A stretch of DNA of 64,000 nt from NCBI GenBank assembly GCA_964569245.1, contig CAZMTK010000011.1, forward strand, positions 1-64,000, written 5' to 3'. This document shows, in pieces, positions 59,986-64,000 of this stretch; positions within the stretch are counted from its first letter, which is position 1; every line of letters begins with the position of its first letter. Source of the stretch: JAAYTY01 sp964569245. GTDB taxonomy: Bacteria; Fermentibacterota; Fermentibacteria; Fermentibacterales; Fermentibacteraceae. The translations under genes and the position numbers were made by a program. The notes under the pieces were generated by a model that searched no databases, had not been told where the DNA came from, and saw nothing but the letters and a program-made list of their open reading frames with translations.

Positions 59986-61896
59986 TCAGCGACTGTCGAG
60001 GACTTCTCTGATAGTTTGAAATAGCTCGTGAGGCGTGAAAGGCTTCTGGATGAACCGCGACCCCTCCCCGGGTGAGCCTCGCCATCGGCCCTCGTCCGCG
60101 GAATAGCCGGACATGAAGAGCACGGCGACTTCGGAGCCGGGAGACATCATGCCGACGGCGTCGGGCCCGCTGATTCCGGGGAGGACCACGTCGCTCAGAA
60201 TCAGATCCGGGGGATCGTCGAGCGAGCGGAAGAGTTCCAGAGCCTCCTCGCCCGAGCGGGAGTCCAGCACCTCATAGCCCTGCTCCCTGAGCATCTCTGC
60301 CAGCATTTCGCGCACCGAGGCCTCGTCTTCTATCAGCAGTATGGTCTCTATGCCGCTCAGGTCCCCCGGAAGCTGGGAGGATCGTTCGACCGAGGAAGCC
60401 TGTCCGATGTAGGCGGGCAGGTACACGCTGAAGGTGCTGCCCTCTCCGGGCTCGCTCTCCACCAGGATGGCCCCGCCGCTCTGAGACACGATGCCGTACA
60501 CGGTCGAGAGGCCCAGCCCTCCTCCCCTGCCCGGTTCCTTGGTTGTGAAGAAGGGCTCGAAAAGCCTGTCCATGACGCTCTTGTCCATGCCGGTGCCGGT
60601 GTCGGTGACATGGAGTACCGCGTAATCCCCCTCCGGAAGCCGCTGGATGAGCGCCGGCTCTTCCAGGGGCACGCGCGAGCATCCGGTCCTCAGGGACAGG
60701 GTGCCTCCGTCGGGCATTGCATCTCGCGCATTCAGCACGAGATTCATCACGACCTGCTCGATCTGCGTCTTGTCGGCTTTCACGGCAGGGACGGCCTCGT
60801 CGAGCTGCACGACAAGCTCCACATCCTCGCCGATGAGGTGCACAAGCATCCTCTCCATGTTCCTGACCACGGAGTTCACGTCCAGCACTTCAGGGCTGGC
60901 GACCTGCTTCCTGCTGAACGCGAGGAGCTGCTGGGTGATCTCGGCGCTCCGCATCGCGCACTCGCGTATCTGCATGATGTCGGAAGCCAGAGGGTCGTTT
61001 GCGGGCAGCCTGGAGAGCATCAGGTCGCATCGCCCGAATATGACCGTGAGAACGTTGTTGAAGTCGTGCGCCACCCCTCCCGCCAGCCTGCCGACCGACT
61101 CCATCTTCTGGGAGTGAGCCAGCTCCTGCTGCAGCATCCTTGACTCGGTCACGTCCCTCATGGTCACGATGCACTGGCGGGGTCTGTCGCCATCGTGGCC
61201 GATCACGCCCGCACTGAGCAGGACTGAGAGCCGCCTGCCCGCCCTGGTGCAGAGTTCGAGCTCGAGGCTCTCCGATCCGGGGTCGGCCGCCAGCGCCTGC
61301 AGGATCTCGTCAAGCCTCCCGCCCGAGACCGGATCGAAGAGGCTGCCCAGCGAATGTCCCAAGGCTTCGACCCTGGCGACCCCCAGCGCAGCCTCGGCCG
61401 CCCGGTTCACGTCGGTCAGGTTTCCCTCCGGACCGAGGATGAAGCACAGCTCCGCCTCGTTCTCGAAGAAGGCGCGGAACTTGTCCTCGCTTGCCGCAAG
61501 TGCGTTCTCGGCACGTTTCCTGTCGGTGATGTCGGTCGTCATGTGGATTACCTTCTCCAGCTCTCCGTCAGGCCCCTTCACCGGAGTGCAGGAGACGAGG
61601 TAGGTTCTCCCCGACAGCTCCAGGAGCATCTCGGCGCTCTCTATCCTGCCGGACTCCAGCATCGTCTGGAAAGGACAGCCGCAGGGCACGGCGCAGCCGT
61701 GAACCGCGTCGCTGCATTTCAGGCCCACGACTTCCTCGACGCTCCTTCCGACAAGCTGCGCCGTGGCTTCATTGGCTGCCAGAATAGTCCTGTCCGGAGC
61801 CAGGACCATCATCGGATGACCTACCGCCCGGAAGATCGCCTCCCAGTTGCGCTGCGCTCGAGACAGCTCCTCCTGGGCAGCTTCCTTCTCGGTCAA
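59986..61896 (-). CDS. Hybrid histidine kinase, C-terminal part (split by a frameshift)
   Basis: From TTG 61896 (which overlaps the stop of the upstream part as TTGA) the frame encodes 636 residues. It has two PAS domains (about 15-130 and 135-250), HisKA with H277 in AGGVAHDFNNVL, HATPase with LVLNARDAMPDG and DTGTGMDK and GLGLSTVYGIV, and a C-terminal receiver (LLIEDEASVRE; LILSDVVLPGISG). The linker TEKEAAQEELSRAQ continues exactly where the N-terminal part stops. There is no ribosome site before the TTG, so I think this and 61893-62744 were one gene broken by loss of a single base. Separate coupled translation is possible, because TTGA is a real start overlap at atpC. Confidence 0.85.
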   Translation of the reverse strand: MTEKEAAQEELSRAQRNWEAIFRAVGHPMMVLAPDRTILAANEATAQLVGRSVEEVVGLKCSDAVHGCAVPCGCPFQTMLESGRIESAEMLLELSGRTYLVSCTPVKGPDGELEKVIHMTTDITDRKRAENALAASEDKFRAFFENEAELCFILGPEGNLTDVNRAAEAALGVARVEALGHSLGSLFDPVSGGRLDEILQALAADPGSESLELELCTRAGRRLSVLLSAGVIGHDGDRPRQCIVTMRDVTESRMLQQELAHSQKMESVGRLAGGVAHDFNNVLTVIFGRCDLMLSRLPANDPLASDIMQIRECAMRSAEITQQLLAFSRKQVASPEVLDVNSVVRNMERMLVHLIGEDVELVVQLDEAVPAVKADKTQIEQVVMNLVLNARDAMPDGGTLSLRTGCSRVPLEEPALIQRLPEGDYAVLHVTDTGTGMDKSVMDRLFEPFFTTKEPGRGGGLGLSTVYGIVSQSGGAILVESEPGEGSTFSVYLPAYIGQASSVERSSQLPGDLSGIETILLIEDEASVREMLAEMLREQGYEVLDSRSGEEALELFRSLDDPPDLILSDVVLPGISGPDAVGMMSPGSEVAVLFMSGYSADEGRWRGSPGEGSRFIQKPFTPHELFQTIREVLDSR

Positions 61897-62744
61897 TCTG
61901 TTGCGTGAACTATGAAACCGGCCATGCCGTTCTTCGAGTCTTGGAGCTTGTGTACGATAACATCGCAGAGGACAGTTGATCCGTCTCGGCGCAGATATCG
62001 CTTCCTCATGCGGTAGCTGCTCTTGCTGCCCCTGCGCAGCCTGTCCACCTCGTCCTGCGTCGCGGAGCGGTCGTCGGGGTGCGTGAGGGCCATGCAGTCG
62101 GCTCCGTCCAGCCACCCCTCTTCGTATCCGAGCATTCTGCACATGGCGTCGTTGGCGTGTGTGAGGATGCCGTCGCTGGTGATGAGCATCATTCCCACGG
62201 GAGCCTGGTCGAAGGCGGCCTTGAACCGCTCCTCGCTCTCCCGGAGAGCAGCTTCAGTCATTCTGCTCGCGGTGATGTCGCGCGCAACGCCCTCTACGGC
62301 GGTGACCAGGCCATCCTCTCCGAGGACGGGGCTCTCGAAGACCTCGAGGAGCCTCACAGAGCCGTCACGATGCAGGATCTCCACCTGATAGGGCGGGGGC
62401 TTCACCCCGGACAGGCTGAGATTCGTCATCTCCACGGACCGTCTGTTCGTCTCGGAGTCCGTCATGTACTTCGAGTAGTGCTCGAGAAACTCGGCACGGT
62501 CGTAGCCGAGCATCCTCGTTACTGAAGGGCTGACGAAGGTGAAGACACCTCTGGAATCGTGCCGGTAGAAGAAGAACTCGGATGGCAGGTCGTTCAGGAG
62601 CCTCTGGAAGTCGGCTTCTTTCTTCCCGAGAGCCCGACGGAGCTCGTCGATCTCCAGAGCCTGCCGCTCGAGGCTCCGCAGAGCATCGCGGAGTCTTTCG
62701 ATCTCCTCGATCAGCTCGGCCCTGGTGCGTCGTTCGTTGCTCAC
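61893..62744 (-). CDS. PAS sensor, N-terminal part of the split hybrid kinase
   Basis: The frame begins at GTG 62744 (GGAGGGA upstream) and gives 283 residues. A coiled-coil opening (ELIEEIERLRDALRSLERQ) is followed by two PAS domains (FHF region FFFYRHDSRGVFTFVSPS; second PGM-like FKAAFDQAPVGMMLITSDG). It ends GFIVHATD at a TGA. In the +1 frame the DNA goes on as LTEKEAAQEEL, so a D-L-T-E-K linker, the normal PAS exit, would be restored by one extra base near 61896. It therefore lacks its own kinase domain. Either the gene is frameshifted or the assembly has an error. Confidence 0.85.
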   Translation of the reverse strand: MSNERRTRAELIEEIERLRDALRSLERQALEIDELRRALGKKEADFQRLLNDLPSEFFFYRHDSRGVFTFVSPSVTRMLGYDRAEFLEHYSKYMTDSETNRRSVEMTNLSLSGVKPPPYQVEILHRDGSVRLLEVFESPVLGEDGLVTAVEGVARDITASRMTEAALRESEERFKAAFDQAPVGMMLITSDGILTHANDAMCRMLGYEEGWLDGADCMALTHPDDRSATQDEVDRLRRGSKSSYRMRKRYLRRDGSTVLCDVIVHKLQDSKNGMAGFIVHATD

Positions 62745-62818
62745 GGCTCTTCCCTCCGATGGCCGCCGAGCAAGCAGTCGCACATTCAGGAAGAGCGCCC
62801 TGCCACTCCTCAGGGTTT

Positions 62819-62860
62819 CATATCGGAAGTATTGACCGGAATGTCAAGCGTGTGTAGTGA
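62819..62860. promoter_or_regulatory. Possible overlapping divergent promoters with shared -35 palindrome
   Basis: TTGACC (62832-62837, plus) and TTGACA (minus, 62842-62847) form an inverted repeat, TTGAC-6-GTCAA. On the plus strand TAGTGA lies 17 bases on (62855-62860), and on the minus strand GATATG (62819-62824) lies 17 bases on. Both -10 boxes are weak. The pair lies in the 170-base gap between the split kinase and the DUF3592-type gene, so it could drive both. Confidence 0.4.
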
Positions 62861-62914
62861 TTCCACCGGAAGCAGTTGACACTCCGATGGCGCACGAGGT
62901 CTTGGAGGGGTGCG

Positions 62915-63388
62915 ATGGGAATCGTCGGCGTCATTGCAGTGGTATTCGTCGCCGTTCTGCTTGTCTCTCGTGCATCCGCGCGAGGATCCCGCTGGAGGCG
63001 GACCATGGGCACCGTGCTCTCCAGCGAGGTCAGGCCCGCCGGCGGTCAGGGGGATGCGTGGGTGCCGGTGGTGACATTCCAGTACAGGCACGACGGCAGG
63101 GACTTCACGATGACCACCGACGAAGCGTACCGGGGGGCGACAGGGTCGCCATCCAGGTTCAACCCCTGGTCCATTCCCCGAAGCCGCGAATCCGCAATGG
63201 CTTCCATCTCCAACCTGCAACCCGGTGCTGAATGTACTGTCTATTACGATGCGTCCGACCCTTCCACCGCCATGCTGTCCTCAGCCGCCGCTCCAGCAGC
63301 GGCGGTGAGATTCGCTCTTGCAGTGGCGGTTGCAGCAGTGCTCGTCGCCGGCCTGGTCGCCTTTCTCTTTGCGTCCAGCGGAAAGTGA
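62915..63388 (+). CDS. DUF3592-type membrane protein
   Basis: The 157-residue product has an N-terminal helix (MGIVGVIAVVFVAVLLV). A beta-rich domain follows (WRRTMGTVLSSEVRPAGG; WVPVVTFQYRHDGRDFT; PGAECTVYYDASDPSTAML) and then a C-terminal helix (LAVAVAAVLVAGLVAFLF). The VYYDASDPSTAML end is typical of DUF3592 proteins, whose function is unknown. I chose ATG 62915, with GGAGGGG just upstream, rather than the ATG at 62876. Confidence 0.75.
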   Translation: MGIVGVIAVVFVAVLLVSRASARGSRWRRTMGTVLSSEVRPAGGQGDAWVPVVTFQYRHDGRDFTMTTDEAYRGATGSPSRFNPWSIPRSRESAMASISNLQPGAECTVYYDASDPSTAMLSSAAAPAAAVRFALAVAVAAVLVAGLVAFLFASSGK

Positions 63389-63403
63389 AGGGGCAGTTGT
63401 CCG

Positions 63404-63433
63404 TTGACGCAACCGATGCCCGGGCCGTATCAT
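63404..63433 (+). promoter_or_regulatory. Promoter of tRNA-Asn
   Basis: TTGACG (63404-63409), an 18-base spacer and TATCAT (63428-63433) lie directly before the tRNA, predicting a transcript start close to its 5' end. Confidence 0.65.
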
Positions 63434-63449
63434 CGGCGCGCCTCACGGT

Positions 63450-63525
63450 TCCCCGGTAGCTCAATCGGCAGAGCGGGTGGCTGTTAACCACTAGGTTCGA
63501 GGTTCAAGTCCTCGCCGGGGAGCCA
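63450..63525 (+). tRNA. tRNA-Asn (anticodon GTT)
   Basis: The cloverleaf folds cleanly. The acceptor stem TCCCCGG (63450-63456) pairs with CCGGGGA (63515-63521). The D arm is GCTC/GAGC. The anticodon stem GGTGG/CCACT holds the loop CTGTTAA with GTT at 63483-63485. The T arm is CGAGG/CCTCG with loop TTCAAGT. Discriminator G is at 63522, and CCA is encoded at 63523-63525. Seventy-six bases including CCA. Confidence 0.97.
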
Positions 63526-63638
63526 GGGTATTCTGTGCTTCATCTTGTTTTCCAGAGCAACGACAAGCTCTCCTTGTCTGCCATCCTTGACATCCCTGAT
63601 TTGTTGAGCGATAACATGTTACAGCCGGAAGGCAGGTA

Positions 63639-64000
63639 ATGGGGACTGAATACCGAATCCCGGTGTTTCCAGTCATGCTGTTAACCAGCATCCTGCCTGG
63701 GATTAGTCAATCTGCCGAGCCTCCTGCGAACTCGATCCCCGTCATCGTACAGAGGCTGATGCCAGGACGCTGGTCTCCGCTGCTGCTTTGCCAGCTGGCT
63801 TGGAACCACATCGATGGGTTCGAGTTCGAACTCGCTCTGGACCAGGTCACCAACCATCCCGGCTTCCTCGACACGGCGGCAGACTGCGGACTGCTGTTCA
63901 TCGTGACTCCTTCGGAGTCGTACGATCTGTCTCTACTCGGCCCTGGATGCCGTGCACACTACGACACGCTCGGGAGCAGTTCCGCATTCATCGAGACGAA
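63639..64000 (+). CDS. Secreted protein, N-terminal part (runs off the window)
   Basis: A frame from ATG 63639 stays open for 120 codons to the window edge. A GGAAGGCAGG stretch precedes it. The product begins MGTEYRIPVFPVMLLTSILPG, a probable signal sequence ending SQSAEPP. It then has a compact hydrophobic and acidic segment (WSPLLLCQLAWNHIDGFEFE, LALDQVTNHPGFLDT) and CGLLFIVTPSESYDLSLLG. I do not recognise a family. Codon use here is less GC-biased than elsewhere in the window, and the gene sits right after a tRNA, so recent arrival is possible. Confidence 0.5.
   Translation, partial: MGTEYRIPVFPVMLLTSILPGISQSAEPPANSIPVIVQRLMPGRWSPLLLCQLAWNHIDGFEFELALDQVTNHPGFLDTAADCGLLFIVTPSESYDLSLLGPGCRAHYDTLGSSSAFIET

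Noticed and set aside
63491..63691. Short minus-strand frame ending in APRRGLEPRT
   Set aside because: This peptide is the usual artefact of reading through the 3' half of a tRNA gene.
63450..64000. Prophage or integrative element at the tRNA
   Set aside because: No integrase, no duplicate tRNA end and no phage structural gene can be seen before the window ends.

Overview
This is a 64 kb piece of a high-GC, two-membrane (Gram-negative-type) bacterium. It carries one 100-base run of N, so it is a scaffold, probably from a metagenome assembly. A didermic cell is indicated by an ADP-heptose-type glycosyltransferase, a Wzm/Wzt polysaccharide exporter and probable outer-membrane proteins. Many genes start with GTG or TTG, and genes are packed with 1-8 base overlaps. 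The set of PAS hybrid kinases, PorV-like proteins, a CASTOR/POLLUX-like channel and class III cyclase-TPR proteins would suit an FCB-group or Fermentibacterota-like lineage. That placement is a guess from gene content; there is no rRNA to test it.

Region 1 (1-2,117, minus strand) is a rimP-nusA-infB translation/transcription operon with a good promoter at 2,086-2,114. Region 2 (2,118-25,007, minus strand) is a long run of nearly gapless genes headed by der and plsY. It holds a Wzm/Wzt exporter, two membrane glycosyltransferases, two B12-binding radical SAM proteins, a ChbG/HpnK-type deacetylase, a GT9 and a GT2 transferase, a polyprenyl-phosphate sugar transferase, a degenerate PAS/GGDEF signalling pair, two probable outer-membrane proteins, a glycogen-binding-like lipoprotein, a MalK-type ATPase, a WecA/MraY-like transferase and an O-antigen-ligase/TPR protein. 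Together they look like a cell-surface polysaccharide or glycolipid factory.

Region 3 (25,108-33,476) holds a minus-strand AmmeMemoRadiSam operon. It has a radical SAM enzyme, a lipoprotein fusing the Memo and AMMECR1 proteins, two small secreted proteins not normally described with this system, a diverged spermidine-synthase-like membrane protein and a nitroreductase. A Mut7-C RNase-domain protein and an MFS transporter follow on the plus strand. Region 4 (33,477-33,845) is an AT-rich repeat zone with the assembly gap. Region 5 (33,846-41,917, minus strand) is a complete F1Fo ATP synthase operon, preceded by an MscS channel with a cyclic-nucleotide-binding domain.

Region 6 (42,121-46,596, plus strand) is an eight-cysteine membrane protein followed by a NatAB-like ABC system whose second permease is fused to a CPBP protease domain. 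Region 7 (46,577-62,744) is a signalling region. It has three hybrid histidine kinases (one interrupted by a frameshift), an ion channel with RCK domains and its membrane-protein neighbour, a class III cyclase-ATPase-TPR protein, a ChrB-domain protein and small proteins. Region 8 (62,915-64,000) has a DUF3592-type protein, a tRNA-Asn with its promoter, and the start of a secreted protein that runs off the window.

The strongest candidates for something undescribed are the two small secreted proteins translationally coupled to the AmmeMemoRadiSam genes, and the repeat element sitting on the end of atpC.
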